The translations under genes were made by a program, and so were the position numbers. Of a DNA stretch of 64,000 nucleotides, positions 43,822 to 53,714 are shown piece by piece. The stretch covers positions 1-64,000 of the forward strand of contig ONGE01000012.1 of NCBI GenBank assembly GCA_900317325.1, read 5' to 3'. This DNA comes from an uncultured Prevotellaceae bacterium. GTDB taxonomy: Bacteria > Bacteroidota > Bacteroidia > Bacteroidales > Muribaculaceae. Position 1 is the stretch's first letter; the number at the start of each line of letters is the position of its first letter. The notes beneath the pieces were generated by a model. It searched no databases, was not told the origin of the DNA, and saw nothing but the letters and a program-made list of their open reading frames with translations.

Positions 43822-46392
43822 ATGAAACAAAGATTAATCCTGATAGCATTACTGGCGGCGATGGCCGCCAGTTTTGTCACCGCTGCAGGCGACACCGCCC
43901 CCAAACGTGAGCAGCGCGGCATCTGGATGACGGCCTACTTGAGCGACTGGCCCAGTGGCGCCATCACGACGAGCAACACACCCATCATGCAGAATGCCTG
44001 TCGCAAGATGCTCGACACGATGCGTGTCAACCACATGAACGTGGTGTATTTCCATGTCAGGGCGATGTGCGACGCCATGTATAATTCGGCCTATGAGCCG
44101 TGGTCGAGCTATGTCTCGGGGACTCGCGGTGTGGCTCCGGCGTTCGACCCGTTTGAGTACCTCATCCAGGAGGCCCACAAGCGCGGCATCGAGGTTTATG
44201 CCTGGGTCAACCCCTACCGCTATGGCCATGGCGACAACAAGTGGGGCCAGAGCGAACTTGACTACATCTACACGCATCCCGAGTGGCTGCTGACTACCAA
44301 CTATGAGATCGTGCTCAACCCCGGTATTCCCGAGGTGCGGCAACGTGTAGTTGACGTGTGCAAGGACATTCTCGTGAAATATGACGTTGATGGACTGGTC
44401 TTTGACGACTATTTCTACAACCAGGACAATCCGTCGTTCTCGCTAGACGCCGACCTGTATAATGCCTACAGGGCCAATGGTGGCACGATGTCACAGGGCG
44501 ACTGGCGGCGCGAGAACGTCAACCAGATGGTCAAGGACGTGAACGACATGGTCAAGGCGACCAAGCCGTGGGTGCGTTTCGGCATCGGTCCGGCCGGTGT
44601 GGCCTGTTCTTCTCAGGCCGTGGCCGACCAGTATGGTGTCGATCCCAGCCCTGGCAGCGACTGGCAGTATAACCAGATCTATAGTGACCCCATGGCGTGG
44701 GTGACGCGCGGCACGATCGATTTCCTGGCGCCGCAGGTCTATTGGAAGACGACGGGCACGTTTACCGGTGTCACCAACTGGTGGGGTAAGATTGCCGACC
44801 GATTCAACCGCCACATCTTTATCAGTCAGTGGATTCCCGACGAGGAGGGCTGGACGCTGGCCGAGTTTGTCAAGCAGGGACACGTGATGCGTGCTGCCAT
44901 GGAGGCCGGCGGCAACCCGGGCATGGTTTACTTCCGCTACAACACGTGGCGCAACAAGAAGGAAGTCATCGACGGCAAGGTGCGCCAGTTGCGCACGTGG
45001 CTCAAGGACAGCCTCTACTCGACGGTGGCCCTCAATCCTGCTCCCGCATGGCTCAGGCCTGATCAGACCTATCACACTGTGACCAATCTCAACTACAGTG
45101 ACGGCAAACTCTCATGGGACAGCATTCCCAACGTGCGCTATGTCATTTACACCATCCCCGATGGGGTGGAGGACAAGGATTTCCATTGTCAGCAGCAGTA
45201 CATCGAGGCAGTGAGCTATTGGACGTCCTACAGTCTGCCCGCCAGCAAGCGTGAGGGCTACCGCTATGCGGTCACCATTCTTGACAGGTGGGAGAACGAG
45301 TATGCTCCCGTGACACCGGGGGTGGAGCCCGTTCAGGCCGCTAAGCCCGTATTGCTCTACCCTGACGACGGCGCCGAGGTTTCCGAACTCTCATTCCTGC
45401 AATGGCAAGGCGATGGGGCCACCTATATGGTGCAGGTCTATGCCGACGAGCAGATGGACTCGCTGGTGGCCCAGGTCGAGACCGATGTGGCCGACTGCCC
45501 ATTGACCAGGGTGCCTGGCCTGACCAGCGGCACTTACTGGTGGCGCGTGGTGGCTCGAGGCCTCAACCAGTGGGACAATGCCAGTGACTTGCGTCGCTTC
45601 ACGCTGGGACAGATGCGTATCACCTCGCCCGCTGCTGCAGCCACGTCGGTGCCCTTGACTCCAGCAATCACGTGGACGGCAGGTGCGCCGGGTACGGCCT
45701 ATGTGCTGGAGATTTCCACCACGGCGTCCATGAACAACCCTGACACGATTCTCACCGCCGAAGCGCAGTGGCAGGTGCCCGCCTACAGGTTTGCAGGTGC
45801 CACCACCTACTATGCTCGCGTTACAGCCACCTACGGAAGCGCCACTGTAGTGACTCCGGTATCGTCATTCACTACGGTCGAGGTCATTCCTCCCGTTCCG
45901 GTGTTCATGACGCCGGCTGTGGATGGCGTGGCGCTGTATGCGGCCGATGTGGTGCGTTTTGTGTCTGTCGAGGGAGCCGCCTCGTTGAGGGTACAGATCA
46001 GCACTTCTGAGTCCTTCCCGACCCGCACATCTTATTCGGGTACGTTCGAGGGGACTTTCGAAACCCCCGCTTTGGGCTCCATCAAGGGCGCAGGCAAACT
46101 GGTTGACGGCAAGCAGTATTATGCCCGTGCCCGTTATGCTTATCACACGCTGGCTACGGGCAGCACCGTCCAATATACCGACTACTGCGACATTCGCAGC
46201 TTCGTTTATCACGAGACGGTGAGGGGTGACGTGAATGGCGACGGCGAGGTGAACATTGCCGATGTGAATGCCGTCATCGGGGTGATATTGAGCGATGCTG
46301 CTGCAGCCACTGCGATGGACGATGTGAACGGCGACGGCGAGGTGAACATCGCCGACGTGAATGCCGTCATCGACTTCATCCTCAGTAATTGA
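43822..46392 (+). CDS. GHL10-type glycoside hydrolase with dockerin-like tail
   Basis: An 856-residue secreted protein. After a signal peptide (about 1-22), residues 30-400 are a family-10-like hydrolase (GHL10/DUF187) barrel: REQRGIWMTAYLSDWPS, VNHMNVVYFHVRAMCDAMY, IEVYAWVNPYRYG and VDGLVFDDYFY, whose Asp pair is probably catalytic. Residues about 500-790 hold fibronectin/Ig-like repeats (ITWTAGAPGTAYVLEIS). Residues 802-856 are a double dockerin-type module, each loop DVNGDGEVNIAD. Members such as Bacillus YngK have uncertain substrates, with cell-wall or exopolysaccharide glycans proposed. First dockerin-tailed gene behind the SusC/D lipoproteins. Confidence 0.88.
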   Translation: MKQRLILIALLAAMAASFVTAAGDTAPKREQRGIWMTAYLSDWPSGAITTSNTPIMQNACRKMLDTMRVNHMNVVYFHVRAMCDAMYNSAYEPWSSYVSGTRGVAPAFDPFEYLIQEAHKRGIEVYAWVNPYRYGHGDNKWGQSELDYIYTHPEWLLTTNYEIVLNPGIPEVRQRVVDVCKDILVKYDVDGLVFDDYFYNQDNPSFSLDADLYNAYRANGGTMSQGDWRRENVNQMVKDVNDMVKATKPWVRFGIGPAGVACSSQAVADQYGVDPSPGSDWQYNQIYSDPMAWVTRGTIDFLAPQVYWKTTGTFTGVTNWWGKIADRFNRHIFISQWIPDEEGWTLAEFVKQGHVMRAAMEAGGNPGMVYFRYNTWRNKKEVIDGKVRQLRTWLKDSLYSTVALNPAPAWLRPDQTYHTVTNLNYSDGKLSWDSIPNVRYVIYTIPDGVEDKDFHCQQQYIEAVSYWTSYSLPASKREGYRYAVTILDRWENEYAPVTPGVEPVQAAKPVLLYPDDGAEVSELSFLQWQGDGATYMVQVYADEQMDSLVAQVETDVADCPLTRVPGLTSGTYWWRVVARGLNQWDNASDLRRFTLGQMRITSPAAAATSVPLTPAITWTAGAPGTAYVLEISTTASMNNPDTILTAEAQWQVPAYRFAGATTYYARVTATYGSATVVTPVSSFTTVEVIPPVPVFMTPAVDGVALYAADVVRFVSVEGAASLRVQISTSESFPTRTSYSGTFEGTFETPALGSIKGAGKLVDGKQYYARARYAYHTLATGSTVQYTDYCDIRSFVYHETVRGDVNGDGEVNIADVNAVIGVILSDAAAATAMDDVNGDGEVNIADVNAVIDFILSN

Positions 46393-46507
46393 TTGCCGGC
46401 TTTTCCGGTTGATTCCAGGTACAAACGTCCTGATTGCGTACTTTTATCGTTGTTTTTTTGCGATGTAAGCCGCATTCAGGATGTTTTTTGTATCTTTGCC
46501 TATTGAT
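46393..46507. other. Gap between GHL10 and CotH genes
   Basis: 115 bases with a weak hairpin (CCGGCTTTTCCGG, 46397-46409) and the -7 box of the CotH gene. Nothing else seen. Confidence 0.45.
46491..46498 (+). promoter_or_regulatory. -7 box of the CotH gene, possibly leaderless
   Basis: TATCTTTG at 46491-46498 lies only 9 bases before the ATG at 46508, so transcription would start about 5 bases before the codon or fewer. No TTTG is found at 19-21 bp upstream. Confidence 0.5.
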
Positions 46508-48112
46508 ATGAGACGGTTATTCTTGATATTGCTGGCGTTCATTTCGCTGATGGGAGTCTTGGCTCAAGGCTTGCCCTCTTATGCGCCTTATAACAAGAAG
46601 GTGAAGCTGGACTCCACCAACTTGCCCATCGTGTGGATATCAACGAATGGCCAAACGGTGAACCTCACCACCCGCGTGACGGCGACGATGAAAATCATTC
46701 ACAACGGTGACGGCCTGCTCAATTACTCCGACACGACGGCCCATCCGGGTCAGCATGTGGAGTATGACGGCTATGTGGGCCTGCGTTATCGTGGCAATTC
46801 ATCTTACGACAGAAGTCTGAAGAAGCCCTACTCCTTTCGCCCGATTGACCGTCCGCTTGAAGAGGGCGGCTCATGGAAGAAAGTGTCATTGCTGGGCATG
46901 GGCAAGGACAGCAAGTGGATTCTGCTTGCCCCCTACAACGACAAGAGCCTGATGCGAGACATGCTGGCCTTTGAATTCGCGCGCCCGTGGATGGAGTACA
47001 CGCCCGACGGCCGCTATTGCGAAGTGCTGGTCGATGGCGTGTATTACGGCATCTTTGTGCTCGTTGAGCAAGTGTCTGAGGGCAAATCCCGATTGAACTT
47101 GAAAGACCCGGGTGGCGAGGGTGATGAACTCACGGGCGGCTATCTGCTGGAAATCGACCGCAAGGATGAAGACCATTACTTCGTCTCGAAATATAAACCC
47201 GTGCGCAACGATGGCTCACGGGTGGGAATCCGTTATATCCTTTTTCAGTACAAGTTCCCTGACTATGAGGATATGACTCCCGATCAGTTGGCCTACATCC
47301 AGGGTGCTATCGACCGCATGGAAGACTCCTTGGCTGCCGACGACTATTGCAACCCCGAGACAGGTTACCGCCGCTACCTCGACGTCATGTCGTTCATCGA
47401 CTACCAGCTGGCCGAGGAGCTGTCCCATAATGTGGACGGCTACCGATTGAGCTGCAAGATTTACAAGAATCGTGATAGCGTCGATCCCCGTTTCAAGCTC
47501 GTGTTGTGGGATTTCAATATCGCTTATGGCAACGTCAACTACTATGAGGGATGGTACACCGAGGGTTGGATTTACCAGTACAATGATTTGCTCATCGCTC
47601 ACACGATCGAGAATCTGGTACCCTTCTGGTGGCGGCAGCTCAATAACGACCCGCAATATGTCGCCCAACTCAAGCAGCGCTGGGCCCAGTATCGCCGCAG
47701 CAACCTGAGCGACGAGGCTGTTGAAGCCAAAATCGATTCAATCACCAATTTGCTTACCGTGGGTGGCGCCGAGCAGCGCAACTCTCTGGCCTATCCCAGG
47801 TGGGGAGCGTATGTGTGGCCCAACTACTATATCGCTGTCGATTATGCCGACGAGATTGCCTATCTCAAGTCATGGCTCCGTGACCGCATCGAGTGGATGG
47901 ACGAGCAGCTGGGGTATGACCCTGACGCGCCACAGGACATCCCCGGTGACGTGAACGGTGACGGCGAGGTGAATATCGCCGACGTCAATGCCTTGATAGG
48001 CTTGATACTGGAAGATGCCGGCCCGATGAACCCGCGTGCCGATGTGAACGATGACGGCGAGGTGAACATTGCCGATGTGAACGCCCTCATCGATTTGGTA
48101 ATCAGTTCTTAA
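46508..48112 (+). CDS. CotH kinase family secreted protein with dockerin-like tail
   Basis: A 534-residue protein. Signal peptide about 1-20 (MRRLFLILLAFISLMGVLA). Residues about 75-460 are a CotH domain, a protein-kinase-like fold first described in Bacillus spore coats: VGLRYRGNSSYDRSLKKPYS (with the ATP-binding Lys), LLAPYNDKSLMRDMLAFE, YYGIFVLVEQV and LVLWDFNIAYGN (Asp of the metal site). Residues 480-534 are a double dockerin-type module (DVNGDGEVNIAD, DVNDDGEVNIAD). The target of phosphorylation is unknown. In-frame codons before 46508 overlap the promoter. Confidence 0.9.
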   Translation: MRRLFLILLAFISLMGVLAQGLPSYAPYNKKVKLDSTNLPIVWISTNGQTVNLTTRVTATMKIIHNGDGLLNYSDTTAHPGQHVEYDGYVGLRYRGNSSYDRSLKKPYSFRPIDRPLEEGGSWKKVSLLGMGKDSKWILLAPYNDKSLMRDMLAFEFARPWMEYTPDGRYCEVLVDGVYYGIFVLVEQVSEGKSRLNLKDPGGEGDELTGGYLLEIDRKDEDHYFVSKYKPVRNDGSRVGIRYILFQYKFPDYEDMTPDQLAYIQGAIDRMEDSLAADDYCNPETGYRRYLDVMSFIDYQLAEELSHNVDGYRLSCKIYKNRDSVDPRFKLVLWDFNIAYGNVNYYEGWYTEGWIYQYNDLLIAHTIENLVPFWWRQLNNDPQYVAQLKQRWAQYRRSNLSDEAVEAKIDSITNLLTVGGAEQRNSLAYPRWGAYVWPNYYIAVDYADEIAYLKSWLRDRIEWMDEQLGYDPDAPQDIPGDVNGDGEVNIADVNALIGLILEDAGPMNPRADVNDDGEVNIADVNALIDLVISS

Positions 48113-48125
48113 ATGAAAGCGTTAT

Positions 48126-48177
48126 GAATGGTTAGACAGGACGGTCGGTCCGGGTATTCTATCCATTCTTTTTTTTT
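48126..48177 (+). terminator. Terminator after the CotH gene
   Basis: GAATGGTTAGA (48126-48136) pairs with TCTATCCATTC (48158-48168) with one mismatch, followed by nine T. An inner CGGTCGGTCCG may add a second stem. Confidence 0.85.
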
Positions 48178-48288
48178 GAAATTATTGTTCGTTGTCGCTT
48201 TGAGGGTAAAGAAAAATTTAGTTACTTTGCTAAGTTAAAGCGAAATAAAAATCGGAAGAATAATTAATAACCTAATAACCAATCAATT
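48178..48288. other. AT-rich gap before gene 48289
   Basis: TTACTTTG at about 48220 is a near-match to the -7 box (TT instead of TA), about 60 bases before the start. No better candidate seen. Confidence 0.35.
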
Positions 48289-49680
48289 ATGAAGAAATTT
48301 TTACTTTTGTCTGTTATGTTGTTATCGGGCATTGCCTCGGCCCTGGCAGTGACCGACGGCGTGACCTATGATGCCGTTAACGACATCAAGATCAAGAACC
48401 TGTGGATTCAGGACCGTGCCCACACGATGGACGTGTGGAGCAACAAGCCCTATTGCAACACCAGTGCCCGCACGGCCGTGATGAAAGACGGCTGCATCTA
48501 CATCGCACGCTCCAACGCCAACACGGTGATTCAAGGTACCGACACCTTGTCCCAGAGCGTCATCTACAAACTGGATGCCGCAACCGGCGAGATGATCAAG
48601 GAACTGCAGTTGACGCTCGACGGCGCCATCTATGGCGGTGCAGTGCTGAGCTGCAACACGGTGGGTGTGGATGCCTTCGGCCACCTGTACATGGCCCCCT
48701 ACACCAGTGAGCTGAACAATGAGCAGCCCGTCTATATGGTGGACAAGGAGACCGGCGAACTCACGCTGATGGCTGTCCTTGACAAGGGCGATGTGATTCA
48801 ACGCTGCGACTATATCGACCTGATGGGTGACATCACCCGCGAGGAGGCCGAGTGCAACATCATGACGGTGGGTGCAAGTTCGGAGTATATCTATCGCTGG
48901 CATGCCGACCAGGGCGGTGACTTTGAGGGCGGCTTTGAGGGTGATCCCTATATTGCCATCTATGACTTCTATCCCGAGAGTGTCACCAACTGGGGCTATG
49001 CTCCCGTGGTGAAGATGGTGCTCGGTGAGGACGAGGATTCGCGCTACAGCGGCACGCTGTTCTATGTCGACGGTTTCCACTCAGCCCCCATCCTCTACGA
49101 CGAGACGGGTACGCTGGTCGAGAGTTTCGAGGATGTGGATCCTGAGCTCTTGCCTCTGGAGGTCGGTGCCAACGGTGTGTGCGAGTTCACCCTCGAGGGC
49201 CGCAACTTCATCGTCTATGTCACTGCACAGTACTCGGGACTGAACGAGGAAACTGGCGTGAACCGTGCCTGCCAGGTGAACATCTGTGAGCTGGGCGAGG
49301 GTATGACGCTGAGCGGCATGCAGCGCTACTGGATGGTGCCCGATGCACTGGGAACGACCAGTGACGGCGGTACCCGCGTTGAGAGCATGAACGTTGAGTA
49401 CGGCACCGATGCCGAGGGCAACGAGGAGGTGACCTTGTTCATCTTCAAGTGCTATAACGGTATGGCCGTTTACAAGATCGGTACCAACGTCGATGCCGAC
49501 GAGCCCGATCCTGGTTTGACTGGTGACGTGAACGGTGACGGCGAGGTGAACATCGCCGACGTCAATGCCGTTATCGATATGATCCTGTCGGGCAACACTT
49601 CGGCCTCGGGCGACGTGAACAAGGACGGCGAGGTGAACATTGCCGACGTGAATTCGATCATTGACCTGATCCTGGGTTAA
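48289..49680 (+). CDS. Secreted beta-propeller-like protein with dockerin-like tail, paralog A
   Basis: A 463-residue protein with signal peptide (about 1-21). The body (about 22-400) starts VTYDAVNDIKIKNLWIQDRA and repeats short strand motifs (ARTAVMKDGCIYIARSN, SVIYKLDAATGEMIKELQLT, EQPVYMVDKETGELTLM), typical of a beta-propeller of unknown ligand. Residues 412-463 form the double dockerin-type module. Clearly paralogous to the next gene, with the same block order and many identical positions. It could bind glycan or another surface polymer; no catalytic motif recognised. Confidence 0.83.
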   Translation: MKKFLLLSVMLLSGIASALAVTDGVTYDAVNDIKIKNLWIQDRAHTMDVWSNKPYCNTSARTAVMKDGCIYIARSNANTVIQGTDTLSQSVIYKLDAATGEMIKELQLTLDGAIYGGAVLSCNTVGVDAFGHLYMAPYTSELNNEQPVYMVDKETGELTLMAVLDKGDVIQRCDYIDLMGDITREEAECNIMTVGASSEYIYRWHADQGGDFEGGFEGDPYIAIYDFYPESVTNWGYAPVVKMVLGEDEDSRYSGTLFYVDGFHSAPILYDETGTLVESFEDVDPELLPLEVGANGVCEFTLEGRNFIVYVTAQYSGLNEETGVNRACQVNICELGEGMTLSGMQRYWMVPDALGTTSDGGTRVESMNVEYGTDAEGNEEVTLFIFKCYNGMAVYKIGTNVDADEPDPGLTGDVNGDGEVNIADVNAVIDMILSGNTSASGDVNKDGEVNIADVNSIIDLILG

Positions 49681-49856
49681 TCTTAGCCTGTCATAGCTTA
49701 ACTTAACAATAAATCTGAGCCGCGGATTGCACACGGAGTGTTACCCACATCCGCGTCAATCCACGGCTCTTGCTTAAAAAGCAGCAGTCAACTGGACGAA
49801 TAAATCTTAAAACCTGGGGATACCTGTGACGGCGTCTCTGTAAAAAGCATCAGAAT
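49681..49856. other. Gap between paralogs, with a long hairpin
   Basis: GAGCCGCGGATTG (49717-49729) pairs with CAATCCACGGCTC (49757-49769), and the inner ACACGGA/TCCGCGT extends the stem to about 20 bp with few mismatches. It is probably the terminator of paralog A. No clear promoter for paralog B. Confidence 0.7.
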
Positions 49857-51242
49857 ATGAAAAAATCAGTACTTCTTTTTATCACCTTGATGGCTGCGGC
49901 ACTCAATGTTGCGGCCATTACCGACGGGCAGACCTATCCCGCAGTCAACGACATCAAAATCGTGAACCAGTGGATATTCGACCGTGTGCATTGCGGCACG
50001 GATTACACGAGTAACGACATCTGCAACCAGCGCGCCCGCACGGCGACGATGGACCAGGGCATCATCTATGTGGCACGCAGCGAGGAACCGGTAATTGTCG
50101 GCAGCGACACCATTGCGCAGTCAATCATCCATCGTTTCAATGCTGCTGACGGTAGTGAGCTTGAGCCCCTGCCGCTGACGCTTGACGGTGAACCCTATGT
50201 TCGATTCCTGGGCGTGGCCAGCATCGGCAAGGACAGTTTCCATCACATCTGGGTAGCCCCCATGACGAGCAATGTCCAGCAGTATGTCCCCGTCTATATG
50301 GTGGACACCGAGACTGGTGAGATGACGCTCATCGTGGAAATGGACAAGGGCGATGCTCTGCAGCGCACCGACTATCTTGACGTCATGGGTGACATCACGC
50401 TCGAGCAGGCCGAGTGCAACATCATGACCGTGGCCGGCTCGACTGCCGATCCGGGCTTCCCCACGATTTACCGCATGCATGCCGACCAGGGCGGCGAATG
50501 GGAAGGCGGCTTTGAGGGTGACCCCTATATGGACATCATCAACTTCTATCCCGAGACCAAGACGGGCTTCTCGCTGGCTCCTGTCATCAAGATGATTGAG
50601 GGTCCCGACGAAGAATCGCGTTACAGCGGCGAGTTTTTCTATATCGACTGCTTTGACACGGCGCCGGTAGTCTATGACTACTCGGGCTCGGTCATCGACT
50701 CGTTCGAGGACACTGATCCCGAGTTGTGGCCCCAGGCAACCCCCAACGGCTGCATCGAGTTCAAGCTGGAGGGTCGTGACTTCCTCGTGTATGTCAATGC
50801 CGACATGAACGGCAACGGACACGGCTGCCAGGCCAACATCTGCGAGTTGGGCGAGGGTCAGTCGCTGGGCGGCATGACCAAGTACTGGAAGATTCCTGCC
50901 GACAGCCTCGGCAAGGTCAACGACAGCGGTCTGCGCGTACACTGCTTTGCGGTGGAATATGGTGTTGACAGCGAGGGCTATGAGGAAGTGACCCTGTTGA
51001 CCTTCAAGGCCTATAACGGTATGGCCGTCTATAAAATTGGCCGCAACGTGAGCAGTGAGCAACCGCAGCCTGGTGTTGTTGGCGACGTGAACGGCGACGG
51101 TGAGGTGAACATTGCCGACGTGAATGCGGTCATCGACATGATCTTGTCAGGAAAGACCGTGGACTCGGGCGACGTGAACGATGACGGCGAGGTGAATATC
51201 GCCGATGTCAACACGGTCATCGACCTCATCTTGCAGTCATGA
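49857..51242 (+). CDS. Secreted beta-propeller-like protein with dockerin-like tail, paralog B
   Basis: A 461-residue protein, tandem paralog of the gene at 48289. Signal peptide about 1-20; body starting TYPAVNDIKIVNQWIFDRVH with the same ARTATMDQGIIYVARSEE and FEGDPYMDIINFYPET blocks; residues 409-461 hold the dockerin-type loops DVNGDGEVNIAD and DVNDDGEVNIAD. The last codons overlap the start of the next gene (ATGA), so it is coupled to the phosphodiester glycosidase. Confidence 0.83.
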   Translation: MKKSVLLFITLMAAALNVAAITDGQTYPAVNDIKIVNQWIFDRVHCGTDYTSNDICNQRARTATMDQGIIYVARSEEPVIVGSDTIAQSIIHRFNAADGSELEPLPLTLDGEPYVRFLGVASIGKDSFHHIWVAPMTSNVQQYVPVYMVDTETGEMTLIVEMDKGDALQRTDYLDVMGDITLEQAECNIMTVAGSTADPGFPTIYRMHADQGGEWEGGFEGDPYMDIINFYPETKTGFSLAPVIKMIEGPDEESRYSGEFFYIDCFDTAPVVYDYSGSVIDSFEDTDPELWPQATPNGCIEFKLEGRDFLVYVNADMNGNGHGCQANICELGEGQSLGGMTKYWKIPADSLGKVNDSGLRVHCFAVEYGVDSEGYEEVTLLTFKAYNGMAVYKIGRNVSSEQPQPGVVGDVNGDGEVNIADVNAVIDMILSGKTVDSGDVNDDGEVNIADVNTVIDLILQS

Positions 51243-53605
51243 GAACGCGTTGGCTCATATTGTTGGCGCTCGCCTTGACGGGGGCGCTGGCATCGGCGTC
51301 ACCTCGTGACCAGTGGGTGATCGGCGACAAGGCCTACGAGGTGGACACGCTTATCTTCCCGCACCTGGCTGGCCCCGGTGTGATAGCGGCCAAGTATGAC
51401 ATCCCGGCCTTGCCTCTCAAGGTGAGCGTGGTCGAGATGGACTTGACCAACCCCTACATCGTCATGGAGACTTGCTTGGGCGGCGAGAAATCGGTGGCTT
51501 GCGAGACGCCGGTGAATATGGCGACGCGCAACACGCGGCCTGGTCACGAGGTGGTGGGGGCCGTCAACGGTGACTTCTTCATGACGTCGCCCACCAACGA
51601 GGTGGGTCTGCCCCTGAGCGGTCAGGTGCGTAACGACGAACTGGTGCTCAGCGGACACAACCGTGCCTGTCTGGTGCTGGACGACAACAACCGGCCTTAT
51701 ATCGACCGACTGACCTTTACGGGGACGGTCACCAGCGGTGAGACGTCATTCGCGCTCAATCTGGTGAACCGCATGCGCTATGCCTATGAGAACATCGCTG
51801 CCAATCAGTCCATCCTGTTCACCCGCAGCTACGGTCCCGTGACCTATGACGGTTCCACTTCGGGCAAGATGGTGCTGCTGCGCCCAGCCGGCGATCCGTT
51901 CAAGTGGAATGCCAATGGTGTGGAGCAGTGCATCGTCGAGGACATCTTTGACGCTCAGGGCTCGAGGACTATCCCCGACGGCAAGGCCATCTTGTGGCTC
52001 AAGGGCACCTATGCCAACTACAGTGACGCGCTCAACGTGGGCGATGAAATCAGCATCTCTTTCAGGTTCACGCTCAACAACGAGGGCCATGATGTGAATA
52101 TTCGTCAGCTCATCGGCGGCAGCAACCACATCATCATGCAGAACGGCGAGTTCATGGAGGATTGGGCCGAGCGGCATCCCCGCACCGCCATCGGTGTGAA
52201 TGCCGACAGCACGCGGCTTTACTTTGTCGTGGTCGATGGTCGCCACTTGACATCAACGGGCGTGACATTGCGTGAAATGAAGGGCATTTTCGATGCCTTG
52301 GGTGCTGTCCATGCGGTGAATCTTGACGGCGGCGGCTCGTCGTGCATCCTGGTCAATGACGAGGTGATGAACCATCCCAGCGACGGCCCGGTGCGTGCCG
52401 TGGGCAATGGCTGCCTGTTTGTCTCGACGGCTCCCGAGGATAACGAGATCGGCATCATCAATTTTGAGCCGCGGTGCTATAATCTGTCGATTTCGGCCAC
52501 TACATCCTTCGGGGTGTGGGGTTACAACCAGTATGGTGTGCTCAAGACGCGTGACCTGCAGGGCTGCACCTTCTCGTGCGACCCCCAGGTGGGTCAATTT
52601 GACGACGAAGGCGTTTTCCATGCTGTTTCAACACCCGCGTCGGGCAACCTGTATGTCCATTACAACGGCATCACGGCCACTCAGCCCATTACCGTCATGG
52701 AGGCGCAGTGGCAGCTGGTGAGCGACAGCGTGGTCATCGACAGCTATCATCCCTATGCCATTAACATCAACGGCATCAGCGGCTATGGACTGGATAAGGT
52801 GGACCCTTCGGTAGTGGCGTGGACCTCGGCCGATGAGAGCGTCTGTGCCGTTGACGACCGTGGCGTCGTCACTGCCGTGGCCGACGGACAGACCTTTGTC
52901 GGCTCAAGCCATCCGCTGTTGGCCGACTCGCTGTTGATTCGTGTCGAGAATCCCAAGCGGCGTGTGACCACAGTGGAGAATGCCCCCATTGACCCTGCCA
53001 CTTGGGACATCGCCCAGAGTGGCGGCAAGGACCGCGTCGTGACGGCACTGGACAACGGCATGCAGATTGATTTCACAGGTTCCTCGTCCCGCAATCCCTA
53101 CATCAAGATTGCCAAACCGGTACAGTTATGGGGACTGCCCGACACCGTGAGGCTGCGCATCGTCCCTGGCGACATCCAGCTCAAGACAGCCAAGATGCTG
53201 CTCGAGAATGCCTATGGCGTGCGCGTCACAGTGGAGTATCCCGCCGAGGCAGCAACCGATGGTGTTGTGACCATCAACGCCCCCGTGACCGACATCTGTG
53301 ATGCTGCCGACCTGGGCAATTTCCCGCTGCATCTGGTGTATTTCTATATCACCCACAGCGCCGTGGCCACGGGCCAGCAGTACAGCCTCAAAATCCCGGG
53401 CATGGAACTCATCTATGCCAATGTGCCTCAGGAAGAGCACATCACGGGTGACGTGAACCGTGATGGCGAGGTGAACATCGCCGATGTCAACACGGTCATC
53501 GACCTGATCCTGGAAGGGGGCGTCATGCCCACGGCCGACGTGAATGGCGACGGCGAGATCAATATCGCCGATGTGAATGCCCTGATTGCGCTCATTCTCA
53601 GCTGA
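51239..53605 (+). CDS. Phosphodiester glycosidase (NAGPA family) with dockerin-like tail
   Basis: A 788-residue secreted protein; signal peptide about 1-20. Residues about 60-390 are the NAGPA domain, whose relatives remove GlcNAc from a phosphodiester: VVGAVNGDFFM, RHPRTAIGVNADSTRLYFVV and VNLDGGGSSCILV are family hallmarks. Residues about 505-580 resemble a Big_2-type Ig domain (VAWTSADESVCAVDDRGVVT). A beta domain follows (about 590-730), then the double dockerin-type module at 737-788. It implies a phosphate-linked sugar polymer or glycoconjugate as target of this locus. Coupled to the gene before it. Confidence 0.88.
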   Translation: MRTRWLILLALALTGALASASPRDQWVIGDKAYEVDTLIFPHLAGPGVIAAKYDIPALPLKVSVVEMDLTNPYIVMETCLGGEKSVACETPVNMATRNTRPGHEVVGAVNGDFFMTSPTNEVGLPLSGQVRNDELVLSGHNRACLVLDDNNRPYIDRLTFTGTVTSGETSFALNLVNRMRYAYENIAANQSILFTRSYGPVTYDGSTSGKMVLLRPAGDPFKWNANGVEQCIVEDIFDAQGSRTIPDGKAILWLKGTYANYSDALNVGDEISISFRFTLNNEGHDVNIRQLIGGSNHIIMQNGEFMEDWAERHPRTAIGVNADSTRLYFVVVDGRHLTSTGVTLREMKGIFDALGAVHAVNLDGGGSSCILVNDEVMNHPSDGPVRAVGNGCLFVSTAPEDNEIGIINFEPRCYNLSISATTSFGVWGYNQYGVLKTRDLQGCTFSCDPQVGQFDDEGVFHAVSTPASGNLYVHYNGITATQPITVMEAQWQLVSDSVVIDSYHPYAININGISGYGLDKVDPSVVAWTSADESVCAVDDRGVVTAVADGQTFVGSSHPLLADSLLIRVENPKRRVTTVENAPIDPATWDIAQSGGKDRVVTALDNGMQIDFTGSSSRNPYIKIAKPVQLWGLPDTVRLRIVPGDIQLKTAKMLLENAYGVRVTVEYPAEAATDGVVTINAPVTDICDAADLGNFPLHLVYFYITHSAVATGQQYSLKIPGMELIYANVPQEEHITGDVNRDGEVNIADVNTVIDLILEGGVMPTADVNGDGEINIADVNALIALILS

Positions 53606-53714
53606 GTGCTTAACAACGAATGACCATAAATGACTCATGGATAGTTTTATTCGTGACTCATTTATGGTCAGTCATTCATGGAACATTTAATAGACAACTT
53701 AAATTTAGATATCT
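53606..53714. repeat. Intergenic inverted repeat behind the glycosidase
   Basis: GAATGACCATAAATGACTCA (53618-53637) and its near complement at 53654-53677 form a stem of about 20 bp with a 4-base bulge and 16-base loop. It may end the transcript of the locus. Confidence 0.72.
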
